DNA of 64,000 bases from Nitrospira sp. (GTDB lineage: Bacteria > Nitrospirota > Nitrospiria > Nitrospirales > Nitrospiraceae). The stretch is from NCBI GenBank assembly GCA_036984305.1, contig BQWY01000001.1, forward strand, positions 682,001 to 746,000. Reading direction: 5' to 3'. The notes beneath the pieces were generated by a model. That model saw only the letters and a list, made by a program, of their open reading frames with translations, had not been told where the DNA came from and ran no database searches. The position numbers and the translations under genes were made by a program. The stretch's first letter is position 1. Every line of letters starts with the position of its first letter. Shown here piece by piece: positions 27,551 through 36,132 of the stretch.

Positions 27551-27759
27551 GCCTTTCCCGACTTGTTGGGAGACGCCGGGTCAGTTTTCCACGTAATGGT
27601 GTGTTGAAAGACGCACTTTGGACAGGTGTAGTGCAAGAACAATCCGCTGGCGACGAGGCGTTTGTTCATCGGCACCTTGCACCAGGTGCACGTGCGATCG
27701 GGCAGCGGGCCGTCCGGTTGCGTACTTGCGGGGGAAGGTTTTGGCGTGGCCTCTGACAT
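27544..27759 (-). CDS. Small zinc-ribbon protein
   Basis: A 71-residue protein with RTCTWCKVPMNKRLVAS and HYTCPKCVFQHTITW, a CxxC...CxxC zinc ribbon with 19 residues between. The short start at 27759 avoids an upstream leader of poor character. Its stop overlaps the FNR gene end by seven bases, tail to tail. Role unknown. Confidence 0.65.
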   Translation of the reverse strand: MSEATPKPSPASTQPDGPLPDRTCTWCKVPMNKRLVASGLFLHYTCPKCVFQHTITWKTDPASPNKSGKAH

Positions 27760-27886
27760 GAGGGCATTGTGTCCAACGGGTCGCTGCTTTGTCAACGCGT
27801 TCACACGGCCCCCTTCGCCTGTCATGCCGCACGGGAGTCGATCGGTTGTAGACAGCGGCGAGTCATCCACGTATAGTCACGGCTCT

Positions 27887-28228
27887 GTGTCAACGCCTTC
27901 GACACTCCACGACATCTTGCGTGTCTTGCCGAGCCGTCTCGATTCCGAGGCGGCGGAAGGATTGGCGGCCGTCTACCAGTTTGACCTCAGCGATCCGCAG
28001 GGGGCGCAATACCATCTGACGATAGCCGATGGCAGGTGCACGGTGACGCAAGGGGCGCATCCAGATCCGCATGTGACCTTGTCGATGTCCGGGGAGGATG
28101 CGGTCAAGATCCTGAGTGGTCAGCTCAGCGGTCAGATGGCGGCCATGAGCGGACGGCTGAGTGTGAGCGGGGACTTGGGGTTGGCGATGCAGTTACGAGG
28201 CCTGTTCCCATCGGTCGGGAAGCCGTAA
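27887..28228 (+). CDS. SCP2 sterol-carrier-domain protein
   Basis: A 113-residue single-domain protein from GTG 27887 (in-frame ATG 27824 would add 21 residues). The SCP2 pattern is clear: AVYQFDLSDPQGAQYHLTIA, DGRCTVTQGAHPDPHVTLSM, DAVKILSGQLSGQMAAMSGR, LSVSGDLGLAMQLRGLF. SCP2 domains bind lipids and hydrophobic ligands in a tunnel. With hopanoid and phosphonolipid-type genes nearby a lipid ligand is plausible, but nothing specifies it. Confidence 0.85.
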   Translation: MSTPSTLHDILRVLPSRLDSEAAEGLAAVYQFDLSDPQGAQYHLTIADGRCTVTQGAHPDPHVTLSMSGEDAVKILSGQLSGQMAAMSGRLSVSGDLGLAMQLRGLFPSVGKP

Positions 28229-28277
28229 CTCGTCGGAGGCGCCGGACCGGTTCTCCTTCCATCCGCAAATCGGGCCA

Positions 28278-31200
28278 TCATGCCCGCGACGGATGCGACT
28301 CGGTCGCGGGAGCTGGCTCGGCCGCCCGTCCGGGCGCCTTTGTTTCCCCTCCAGGGGTCGCGCCCTCGAGCGGGTCCTCTCGCATTGCCCGGGGATAGCG
28401 CTCTTCAAGTATCGTATACAGCAGCGGAATCAGAAACAGCGTCAGGATCGTGGACACGCTCAGTCCGCCGATGACCGCGCGGGCCAACGGGGCGTTGGTT
28501 TCCCCTCCCGTCCCCAAGCCCAGCGCAAGTGGCAGCAATCCAACCACCGTAGCCAGAGACGTCATCAGAATCGGCCGCAGCCTCGTGCGGGCGCCGCGAA
28601 GGACGGCGGCATGAAGCTCCATCCCGCGGCGTCGAAGCACGTTGGTGTAATCCACCAACAGGACACCGTTCGATACCACGATGCCCAACATCATGATCGC
28701 GCCCATAAAGGATGTCATGGACAGCGTCGTGTTCGTGAGGAACAGTATCAGCAAGACACCAGGGAAGCCCATCGGGATGGCGAACATGATGATGAACGGG
28801 TCGATCAACGATTTGAATTGGGCGGCCATCACCATATAGACGAGCATGAGCGCCAATGCGGTCGCGAAGATCAAGCCCTCGAACGTCTCGCGCTGCTGCT
28901 CAATTTGGCCGGCTAAGCGAACACTGAAACCCGGCGGAAGTTGGAGGTCTGCGAATCGCCGTTCCAGTTCTTCCCCGATGGTCCCCAGATCCCGCCCCAC
29001 GGGATTGGCCGTAATGTGCACGAGTCGTTGAAAATATTTTCGTTCGATCTGCACCGGTCCAGCATTGAAGTGGGTCGATGCCACGTTCTTCAACAGCACC
29101 GGCGTGCCGCTGCGGCTTTTCAGCAAGATGTTGTCCAAGTCCGTGAGGCTCTTGCGATACGGTTCGGCCAGCCATGCGCTGATAAAGTACTCGTTCCCTG
29201 TTTTAGGATCGGTATAGATAATGGGATCGGTTTGCCCGTTCCCATTGAGGGAATACAGGACGGTGTTCGCGACGTCGGCTTCGCTGATCCCCAGGAGGGC
29301 GGCCTTCTCTCGATCGACGGTGATATCCAATTCGGGATAGTTTTCCTCTCGGCTCACCTCGATGTCCGCCAACCCCTGCACCTCGTGCATGATCGACTCG
29401 ACCTGTTTGATCACCGTGCGGGCCGTTTCCAATTCGTACCCATAGATTTCCACGTCGACAGCCTTCTGGGAGCCGAAGCTCGTGACCCGTTTGACGAGTC
29501 CGCCGGGATCGAAAAACATGGCCACTCCAGGAAACAGCTTTTGCACCTTGGGCCGGATCTCGTTCATGATCTCCACCTGGGAGCGTGTGCGTCGATCCGG
29601 CGAGGAGAGATAGACGCTGATCTGCGAGCTGTGCGGCCCTGCGTTCCGATTGAACAGCGATCCGCGCCCCTGAGTCAGGACGCCCGTGCTCGATACCATC
29701 GTCTCCAGTTCGCCGGGACGCGTGGTCTCCTGAATCACGCGCTCGATCTCGGCCACCTGACGTTCCGTGAGTTCGACCCGTTGGCCCACCGGAGCCCGGA
29801 GGTACACCCGAAACTGGCTTTCGTCATTGACCGGGATGAACTCCGTACCGATCAGCGGGAGCAGGAACAACGATGTCACGAACACCACGAGGATTGTCGC
29901 CAGCACGCTGCGGCGGTGGGCCAGCGCGACCCCCAGTGCCCGCTGATATCCGGTATCGAGACGTTCAATGGAACGTCGGCTCCACGCGCTGAACCGGGCC
30001 CAAGCGCCTGCGGGAACCGACGATGCCTCCGGCTCGGGTTTGAGGAATCGATAGCATAAGGCCGGCGTCACCGTGCGGGAGATGAAGAACGAGGTGAACA
30101 GCGCAATGGCGATCGTGTACGTCAGCGGTAGAAGAAGCAGTCGGCCGATGCCGATGACGAACAGCAACGGAAGGAATACCACCACCGTCGTGACGGTTGA
30201 CGCGAAGATCGGCATGGCGACTTCGCGCGCTGCCTCGAGAATGGCCATCCATCGATTGGGGTTGGTGTTGAGATGCCGTTGAATGTTCTCCAGTTCTACG
30301 ATCGAATCGTCGACCAGCCGTCCGATTCCAAGGGCAAGCCCGCCGAGCGTGAAAATGTTCAGCGTTTGGTCGGTCAGGTACAAGAGGATGAACGTCACGA
30401 GAATCGACAGTGGGATCGCCACCGAGACGATGATGGTGGCGGTGACGTTTCGAAGGAAGAACAGAATGACGGCGGCGGCCAGCACCGATCCGTGGAGGGC
30501 TTGTTCCGCCAGATTGCCGATCGCCTGTCGGATGTAGACCGATTGATCGAACGAAATCGTGAGCTCGACCCCTTCGGGAACCCCGACCATTTTGTCGAGT
30601 TGCGCACGGAGGCCGTCCACCACGGCCACGGTGTTGGCGATGGGCTGCTTGTTCACTCGCAGATAAACGGCACGCTTCCCATTGGTGCGGACAATGTTGG
30701 TTTGAATGTCGGACGAATCGGTGACCGTGCCCAAATCACGTACTCGCACCGGCGATCCCTGCTGATCCAGCTTCACGATCACGTCGTTGATCGGTTCGAC
30801 CGTCTTGAATTGGTTGTTCGTGAACACGTTGTAGTCGAGGACCCCGGCCTTGATGTCGCCCGACGGCAGGATGACGTTCGAGGCCTTCACCGAATTGACA
30901 ACATCGAGAATGGAGAGCCCGCGTGCATACAAGAGACTGGGATCGAGATTGATGTTGATCTGACGGATACGGCCTCCTTCCACGGTGGCCGCGGCGACGT
31001 TGTTGACCTGTTCGATCTGCGGTGCGATGGTATTGAAAGCCAGATCGTAGAGGGCTCGCTCGTCAAGGTTGTCGCTCGAGACGGTAACGAAGGCCACGGG
31101 GATATTGGACACATCGAATTTGACCACGAACGGTTGGAGGACACCGGGGGGCAGCTGATTGAGAATTTGCGTGATCCGCTGCATCACTTCCATCTGCCCG

Positions 31201-31508
31201 ACGTTGATGTCGGCGCCCCAGTTGAACCATACCTGTACGGCACCAAGCCCGTACTTGGCGAAGGATTCGACGTGCTCGACATTGGAGGCGGAACTGACGG
31301 CTTTCTCGATCGGATAGACGACGCTCTTCTCGATATCGATCGGCGGAGCGCCTTTATAAATGGCACCGACGAAGACGACCGGGACCTGGATGTTCGGAAA
31401 CAGGTCGACCGGCAGACGTTGCAGCGAGACGACGCCCAATACCACCAGGGCTAACGACAGCATCAGGAAGCCGATACGGTTGCGCAGCGCAAGGAGGGTC
31501 AGCCACAT
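28278..31508 (-). CDS. RND-family efflux permease (HAE-type)
   Basis: A 1076-residue inner-membrane transporter: helix 1 (IGFLMLSLALVVLGVVSL), a large periplasmic loop (LPVDLFPNIQVPVVFV...), helices 2-6 with the proton-relay pair in LGIGRLVDDSIVELENI, a second periplasmic loop and six more helices. HAE/AcrB-type RND pumps form trimers and export drugs, lipids or metals by proton exchange. The membrane fusion protein and TetR regulator genes lie upstream on the same strand. No TolC-like outer-membrane channel gene is present in the window. A C-terminal low-complexity tail (GRAAEPAPATES) ends the protein. Confidence 0.92.
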   Translation of the reverse strand: MWLTLLALRNRIGFLMLSLALVVLGVVSLQRLPVDLFPNIQVPVVFVGAIYKGAPPIDIEKSVVYPIEKAVSSASNVEHVESFAKYGLGAVQVWFNWGADINVGQMEVMQRITQILNQLPPGVLQPFVVKFDVSNIPVAFVTVSSDNLDERALYDLAFNTIAPQIEQVNNVAAATVEGGRIRQININLDPSLLYARGLSILDVVNSVKASNVILPSGDIKAGVLDYNVFTNNQFKTVEPINDVIVKLDQQGSPVRVRDLGTVTDSSDIQTNIVRTNGKRAVYLRVNKQPIANTVAVVDGLRAQLDKMVGVPEGVELTISFDQSVYIRQAIGNLAEQALHGSVLAAAVILFFLRNVTATIIVSVAIPLSILVTFILLYLTDQTLNIFTLGGLALGIGRLVDDSIVELENIQRHLNTNPNRWMAILEAAREVAMPIFASTVTTVVVFLPLLFVIGIGRLLLLPLTYTIAIALFTSFFISRTVTPALCYRFLKPEPEASSVPAGAWARFSAWSRRSIERLDTGYQRALGVALAHRRSVLATILVVFVTSLFLLPLIGTEFIPVNDESQFRVYLRAPVGQRVELTERQVAEIERVIQETTRPGELETMVSSTGVLTQGRGSLFNRNAGPHSSQISVYLSSPDRRTRSQVEIMNEIRPKVQKLFPGVAMFFDPGGLVKRVTSFGSQKAVDVEIYGYELETARTVIKQVESIMHEVQGLADIEVSREENYPELDITVDREKAALLGISEADVANTVLYSLNGNGQTDPIIYTDPKTGNEYFISAWLAEPYRKSLTDLDNILLKSRSGTPVLLKNVASTHFNAGPVQIERKYFQRLVHITANPVGRDLGTIGEELERRFADLQLPPGFSVRLAGQIEQQRETFEGLIFATALALMLVYMVMAAQFKSLIDPFIIMFAIPMGFPGVLLILFLTNTTLSMTSFMGAIMMLGIVVSNGVLLVDYTNVLRRRGMELHAAVLRGARTRLRPILMTSLATVVGLLPLALGLGTGGETNAPLARAVIGGLSVSTILTLFLIPLLYTILEERYPRAMREDPLEGATPGGETKAPGRAAEPAPATESHPSRA

Positions 31509-31654
31509 AGGTCAGATGTCGGAGGTAAGAAGTGAACAGTGAGGAGCACGAAGGAGGGCGGTTGGGTGCTCGCTGTCTTCCATCGGATGGATGCCGCGTA
31601 TCGGGAAGACGCTAGGTGGTGGCATGAGGTTGCTCCCCTGCTTGATTGCACTGC

Positions 31655-32842
31655 TCACCCTTCACGTTTCACGGGCTCGAGCTGCTGCACCTTGACCGGG
31701 GTATCGTCGTGCACCAGATCTTTGCCCGAAATGATCAGCTGCTCGCTTCCAGTGAGGCCTCCGGTGACTTCGACGAAATTACCCGACCGATTCCCCAATT
31801 CAATCGGCACGCGGTGCGCTGTTCCGCCTTCGACGATGTAGACGAACTGGGCGTCTTCGAGGCGTGTCACCGCTTCGAGCGGGATCTGTAGCGCGTCCGC
31901 GTGCGTTCCGACGTTGATCTCGACCCGCGCAAACATGCCACCCTTCAGAGCGTGGTCGGCATTCGGCAGGTCCACCTCGACGGCCATGGTGCGCGTATTT
32001 CGGTTCAGCGCCTGTACGATTCGGGTCACGGTGCCCTCGAAGACGCGATCGGGGTAGGCTTCCGCGCGCACTTCTGCCGGCTGGCCCATCTGAATGAGTG
32101 GAACGTCCTTCTCGACGACCTCGATCATAGTCCGCACGGTTTCAATGTCGTGCAAGCTCATGATGCCGCGAGACATCGTGGACGTACTGGCCGTGGCTCC
32201 GGTCACCGAGGCTCCGGGGTCCAAGTTACGCTCGGCAACGAATCCGTCGAATGGGGCACGAATGTAGCTGTAGGTCAAATTCGTCTCGGCCTGCTGCAAG
32301 GCCACCTCCATTTGACGGACTTGTGCGCGGAACGATTCCTGCTGGGCGATGGCGCCATCGTAATTCACCTGGGCCGTATCCAGGTCCTGCTGCGAGACGA
32401 ATTGGTCTTTGATCAGCGCCTTCATGCGTTCGAGCGTCAGTTGCGCGTTGTAGACAGATGCTCTCTGTTGCGCCACCCTCGCCTGGGCCGCCGTGAGATT
32501 GGCCTTGGCCTGGTTGAGTGCGTGCACGTAATCAGTGTGATCGATCTCGATCAACAGTTGGTTGGCTTTCACGAAGTCGCCCTTATCGACGTAGATTTTG
32601 GAGATATACCCGTCGACACGGGAGAAAATATTGACGACCTGGTTCGGTGAAATGTCGGCGGTGTAGCTCAGGCGAATGTTCATGTCGGTCCGAATCGGAG
32701 TCGCCGTCCCGACCGTGATGATGCGACTCTTGCGGACATCCTGTTTCGCCCCGGTGCTCAAACGAAACACAACGAGTCCCAGCAGTGCCACGAACACGAT
32801 GAGGCCCAGCACGACAATCGGGTGACGAGTGAGGCGGCTCAT
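31655..32842 (-). CDS. RND efflux membrane fusion protein
   Basis: A 395-residue periplasmic adaptor: N-terminal membrane helix (IVVLGLIVFVALLGLVVF), lipoyl/biotinyl half-motifs (VDGYISKIYVDKGDFVKANQ, and YSYIRAPFDGFVAERNLDPG), a coiled-coil hairpin between them (about residues 105-200) and the beta-barrel. Its start codon overlaps the TetR stop by four bases (ATGA). With the RND gene 146 bp further on, it forms a complete inner-membrane and periplasmic pump pair. Confidence 0.9.
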   Translation of the reverse strand: MSRLTRHPIVVLGLIVFVALLGLVVFRLSTGAKQDVRKSRIITVGTATPIRTDMNIRLSYTADISPNQVVNIFSRVDGYISKIYVDKGDFVKANQLLIEIDHTDYVHALNQAKANLTAAQARVAQQRASVYNAQLTLERMKALIKDQFVSQQDLDTAQVNYDGAIAQQESFRAQVRQMEVALQQAETNLTYSYIRAPFDGFVAERNLDPGASVTGATASTSTMSRGIMSLHDIETVRTMIEVVEKDVPLIQMGQPAEVRAEAYPDRVFEGTVTRIVQALNRNTRTMAVEVDLPNADHALKGGMFARVEINVGTHADALQIPLEAVTRLEDAQFVYIVEGGTAHRVPIELGNRSGNFVEVTGGLTGSEQLIISGKDLVHDDTPVKVQQLEPVKREG

Positions 32843-33528
32843 GGCGCGCTGCCTGCCTCCTGAATAGGCGCTGTGTCTGGCTGTATCAAACCGACGAGAA
32901 ACATCTCGACGTATTCTTGCACCATGTCCTCGTGTGTGCGGTGCATGGGCAGGCCGAAAATATCGTGTAGGAGGCGATGGTGGACAATGATGCCGAAGAA
33001 TGCGCGGGCCGCCAGCAGGGGATCGACTTTACGAAACGCCCCGTCCGCGGTCCGCCGGCGGATATAGCCGGCCAGGAGGTCATAAAATATGCGGTACTGC
33101 TGCTGGAAGAACATTTTGGACATCTCATGGCCTTCCAAGGCACTGAAGAGCAAGAGTCTGAGCAACGTCGGATCCGCCCCTTTCCGAATGCGGAAGCTGG
33201 CCAGGGTCGTGAAGAGCCGTCGGTCGTCCTGCTTGAGCGCAGCCTCCTCCACGGCCTGCCGCAGTTCGAAATATTGAGCCTTCTCGGCAAGGATCGCACT
33301 GTACAATGCGTGCTTGGTCGGAAAATGTTTGAAAAGGAGCGCCTCGCTGACGCCGGCGGCCTTGGCGATGTCCTTTGTAGTGGTACCGCTAAAGCCCTTG
33401 GCGGCGAACAAGGAAGCGGCGGCCCCGATGAGGCTGGCCTGTCGGTCTTGCGCGGAGGTGCGCCGACCGTTCCTGTGAGAAGGGGCCGATGAAGCGATTC
33501 TCTTGGTAAGTAAGCGCTTACTCACCAT
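32839..33528 (-). CDS. TetR-family regulator of the RND operon
   Basis: A 229-residue protein: HTH region SLFAAKGFSGTTTKDIAKAA, then GVSEALLFKHFPTKHALY, the TetR signature, and a C-terminal ligand domain. A 22-bp palindrome (33505-33526) covers codons 2-8 if translation starts at ATG 33528, which implies autorepression or a later start. The stop overlaps the adaptor gene start by four bases, so regulator, adaptor and pump are one operon. Confidence 0.88.
   Translation of the reverse strand: MVSKRLLTKRIASSAPSHRNGRRTSAQDRQASLIGAAASLFAAKGFSGTTTKDIAKAAGVSEALLFKHFPTKHALYSAILAEKAQYFELRQAVEEAALKQDDRRLFTTLASFRIRKGADPTLLRLLLFSALEGHEMSKMFFQQQYRIFYDLLAGYIRRRTADGAFRKVDPLLAARAFFGIIVHHRLLHDIFGLPMHRTHEDMVQEYVEMFLVGLIQPDTAPIQEAGSAP
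33505..33526. promoter_or_regulatory. Palindromic operator at the TetR start codon
   Basis: GGTAAGTAAGCGCTTACTCACC: ten of 11 base pairs match, with the inner 14 bases AGTAAGCGCTTACT (33509-33522) perfect. The size and symmetry suit a TetR dimer. It lies directly after the annotated start codon, so binding would block early transcription of the efflux operon, and possibly affect the divergent gene at 33664. Confidence 0.75.
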
Positions 33529-33663
33529 GTTAGCCTATCAAACCGTCGCTTCAGGGACAAGTAAATCGACTCGTACGGGCGGATCCCTACGCGCAATGGC
33601 AAGGAAACATACAGGGATGCGGCTTTATTGACAGCTGCTGGAATGGCTGGGTAGGGTGGCCCC

Positions 33664-34275
33664 ATGACGAACGGCCCTAATCCACACGCTTCCCCAAACC
33701 ATCCTGGTCGTCCAGTCAGGATGGCTCGAGTGGGTCTGTCCCTTCTGTTCCTGTGCCTATCTTCCTTCTGGCCTGCATGGGCGCTCAACTTGGGGCCTGC
33801 TCCGGCGGGATACAGCTGGGTGGAGTTCAAGGAGGTCAATGCCGCCTATCTCAAGCCGAATGGATGGTATCAGGCGATACGCAGTGACGAGGAGGTGGCG
33901 ACTCTGTTCATCTCCAAGGAAAACATGGAACAGCTGGGAAGCTATCGGACGGGCCTTTCCGTCAACGTCATCCGTAACGTTCGGCAGCGCGCAGGAGTGA
34001 CTCCTTCCCAATTTGCGCAGCGAACCGTCGCCAAGACTGCGGCCTCCAAAGAAGTGCTCTCGCAATGGACCACCCCGAAAAGTGGCGGAACGCTCAACGT
34101 GGGATTTCGCTATCGCGATCCATCGCCGTTTCCTGCGCTATTGATTCACACCGTTCTCCTGGCCGACGACCGTGCCGACCTCCTTCAAATCCTCGTTTTT
34201 GGAGCTCCGGAAAGCGAATGGGAGAAGGCTTGGAAGCACGGAGAGCAAATGATGTCCGATATGCTGATCGGGTAA
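33664..34275 (+). CDS. Exported protein of unknown function
   Basis: A 203-residue product with a signal peptide preceded by a polar leader (hydrophobic core LSLLFLCLSSFWPAWAL, about residues 25-41); ATG 33721 would remove the leader. The mature part has a small alpha/beta composition (WVEFKEVNAAYLKPNGWYQ, LFISKENMEQLG, TLNVGFRYRD, LLIHTVLLADDRADLLQILV). The NGW-x(n)-FxSKE pattern occurs in periplasmic PsbP-like proteins, though this is uncertain. It is followed closely by the RCC1 lipoprotein gene (three bases between). Confidence 0.65.
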   Translation: MTNGPNPHASPNHPGRPVRMARVGLSLLFLCLSSFWPAWALNLGPAPAGYSWVEFKEVNAAYLKPNGWYQAIRSDEEVATLFISKENMEQLGSYRTGLSVNVIRNVRQRAGVTPSQFAQRTVAKTAASKEVLSQWTTPKSGGTLNVGFRYRDPSPFPALLIHTVLLADDRADLLQILVFGAPESEWEKAWKHGEQMMSDMLIG

Positions 34276-34278
34276 CGC

Positions 34279-35454
34279 ATGTCGACTCCGTCTTCTTCAC
34301 GCAGTCGGATGCCGGGAAGACCAATGTCCGCCCGGGATGCACGAAAGGGTCTGGTGGCGGTGACCCTTCTGCTGGGCCTGGGCTGCACGGCACCCGCGCC
34401 GCCCGTGCCGACTCCCTCTCTGCAGGGCGTCACGACTCTTGCATCGGGATGGACGCATTCATGTGCCCTGACCAAGGACGGACGCGTCCGCTGCTGGGGC
34501 AATAATCAGGACGGCCAACTTGGGGACGGCACCAGAGTGTCGCAACATACGCCGGATCTCGTCGTCGGCCTTTTGGGGTCGGCTCGAGACGTGACCGTGG
34601 GAGAGCGTCACACCTGCATTCTCACCGCGTCTGGAGGTGTGAAATGCTGGGGGAGCAATGAGGCGTCACAACTTGGGGACGGGACCCGGACGGATCGAGT
34701 CAGTCCAACTGAGGTCCATGAACTCCCGAGCGGCGTACGCATGGTGGCGGCGGGCGAACGCCATACCTGTGCGATGAGCGAACGTGGGGAGGTCCATTGC
34801 TGGGGCGGCAATCGTCATGGACAGCTGGGCGATGGGTCGTTCGACACGCGTGCCCGCGCCATCCGAGTCGTGGAGCTAGAGCCGGGCATCAGAGGTCTTG
34901 CAGTGGGATGGCGCCATACGTGCGTGCTGACAGCCTCAGGCGGCGTGAAATGTTGGGGTGCCAATCAAGACGGTCAGTTAGGCGATCGAACGGTGGTAGA
35001 CAAAGCCATTCCCGTGGATGTGTTCGGGCTCACGAGCGGGGTCGCGATGATTGCAGCAGGCGCACGTCACACCTGCGCCGCGCTCGATGCGGGTGGCGTG
35101 CGTTGCTGGGGGGCGAATGACCGGGGCCAGCTCGGCAACGGAACCACCGATCCTGTCGCTACGATCGGAGGACCCATACCTGGGCTGACGGAAGTGCGCG
35201 CTCTTTCAGCTGGATGGCAGCATACGTGTGCCCTTGCCGGCAAGGCAGTCTTCTGCTGGGGGGACAATGAAAAGGGGCAGGTCATCGACACGGGCACCAG
35301 ATTGATCGTCCCTACACCGGTGGAAGCGCCACTTGGACAAGCGGAGGTCTTACGTGTGGCTGCCGGTGGTCACCACACCTGTGTGCTCGTGAGCGAAGGT
35401 GACTTCTCGTGCTGGGGCGATAACGAGTACGGTCAGTTGGGGAAGGAAGAATGA
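34279..35454 (+). CDS. RCC1-repeat beta-propeller lipoprotein
   Basis: A 391-residue protein with a lipobox-like LLLGLGCTAP and seven RCC1 repeats of about 50 residues. Each has the core HTCxLxxxGxVxCWGxNxxGQLGDG, e.g. HSCALTKDGRVRCWGNNQDG and RHTCVLTASGGVKCWGANQD. Seven repeats make a complete propeller. Each blade carries two Cys about 12 residues apart, so seven disulfides are likely in the oxidising periplasm. Secreted RCC1 propellers act as binding scaffolds; the ligand is unknown. It starts three bases after the preceding exported protein's stop. Confidence 0.88.
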   Translation: MSTPSSSRSRMPGRPMSARDARKGLVAVTLLLGLGCTAPAPPVPTPSLQGVTTLASGWTHSCALTKDGRVRCWGNNQDGQLGDGTRVSQHTPDLVVGLLGSARDVTVGERHTCILTASGGVKCWGSNEASQLGDGTRTDRVSPTEVHELPSGVRMVAAGERHTCAMSERGEVHCWGGNRHGQLGDGSFDTRARAIRVVELEPGIRGLAVGWRHTCVLTASGGVKCWGANQDGQLGDRTVVDKAIPVDVFGLTSGVAMIAAGARHTCAALDAGGVRCWGANDRGQLGNGTTDPVATIGGPIPGLTEVRALSAGWQHTCALAGKAVFCWGDNEKGQVIDTGTRLIVPTPVEAPLGQAEVLRVAAGGHHTCVLVSEGDFSCWGDNEYGQLGKEE

Positions 35455-35556
35455 GCGGGCTCACGACGTTGTCGCAGGACGGTCAGACTGACGTCAGAAC
35501 GCAACGATCAGCTCGTTCGATCCAGGCTGTACATTCAAGCATTGCACGTGTACCGG

Positions 35557-36117
35557 TTAGTGGGAATCGCTGAACCTGACGATAATGCCCCCCATCAGAT
35601 CACCCTGACGAAAATCCTTCTTCGGCGATTTGGGATGGGTGTTGTGGCAATCTGCGCATGTTTGAGCAATGGCAAAATCAGCGACGATTCCTTTGAACTG
35701 ATTTCCATCGGCAAAGGTGAGGACCCTTGTCTCCGGATGAGCAGCCAATGTCCGGAGGGCTTCGGCTTCGGCTTGCGTCCGTGGGCGATTGGTTTCGTAG
35801 ATCGGCGTGAGCCCGATCATCCCCAGCTCGAAGTCCTTGATCTCGAAGCCCACCGCCTTGACGAATTGAGCCGGGAGCATGACGGCGTGCTCATCCGCGA
35901 TCCATTCTTCCTTTGCTGCGACCCCGCTGCGTTTCGTGTGTTCCACGACGCCCTGCGTGTACACGGTGCGGAAGGCCGTGGCCGTTGCCAAGACGTAGCG
36001 AGCGGCCTGCGCGCGCGGATCCTCTGATGGTGGGGACCAGGGCGTCGTCATCCCCTTCGCGCATCCGACGACCACGAGAAGAATTATCATGCCGGAGAGC
36101 GGCCACGGTCTACGCAT
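35557..36117 (-). CDS. Tll0287-like haem c lipoprotein
   Basis: A 186-residue protein with lipobox LLVVVGCAKG (Cys19) and a sensor-like domain similar to Tll0287/DUF3365: a long helix bundle region, PAQFVKAVGFEIKDFELGMIG, then the haem site Cys154-Ala-Asp-Cys157-His158 followed by NTHPKSPKKDFRQGDLMGG. TCADCHNTHPxSPKxDFxxGDxxGG is very characteristic of this family. It is probably a membrane-tethered redox or gas sensor or electron carrier. It lies 15 bp after the aldo/keto reductase stop and probably shares its transcript. Confidence 0.87.
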   Translation of the reverse strand: MRRPWPLSGMIILLVVVGCAKGMTTPWSPPSEDPRAQAARYVLATATAFRTVYTQGVVEHTKRSGVAAKEEWIADEHAVMLPAQFVKAVGFEIKDFELGMIGLTPIYETNRPRTQAEAEALRTLAAHPETRVLTFADGNQFKGIVADFAIAQTCADCHNTHPKSPKKDFRQGDLMGGIIVRFSDSH

Positions 36118-36132
36118 CGCTATCGCTCCGTA

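Noticed and set aside
28941-31454. Two long + strand frames (372 and 393 codons) across the RND pump gene
   Set aside because: Composition is His/Asp/Arg-rich nonsense typical of antisense to a GC-rich gene; the - strand frame is a clear RND permease.
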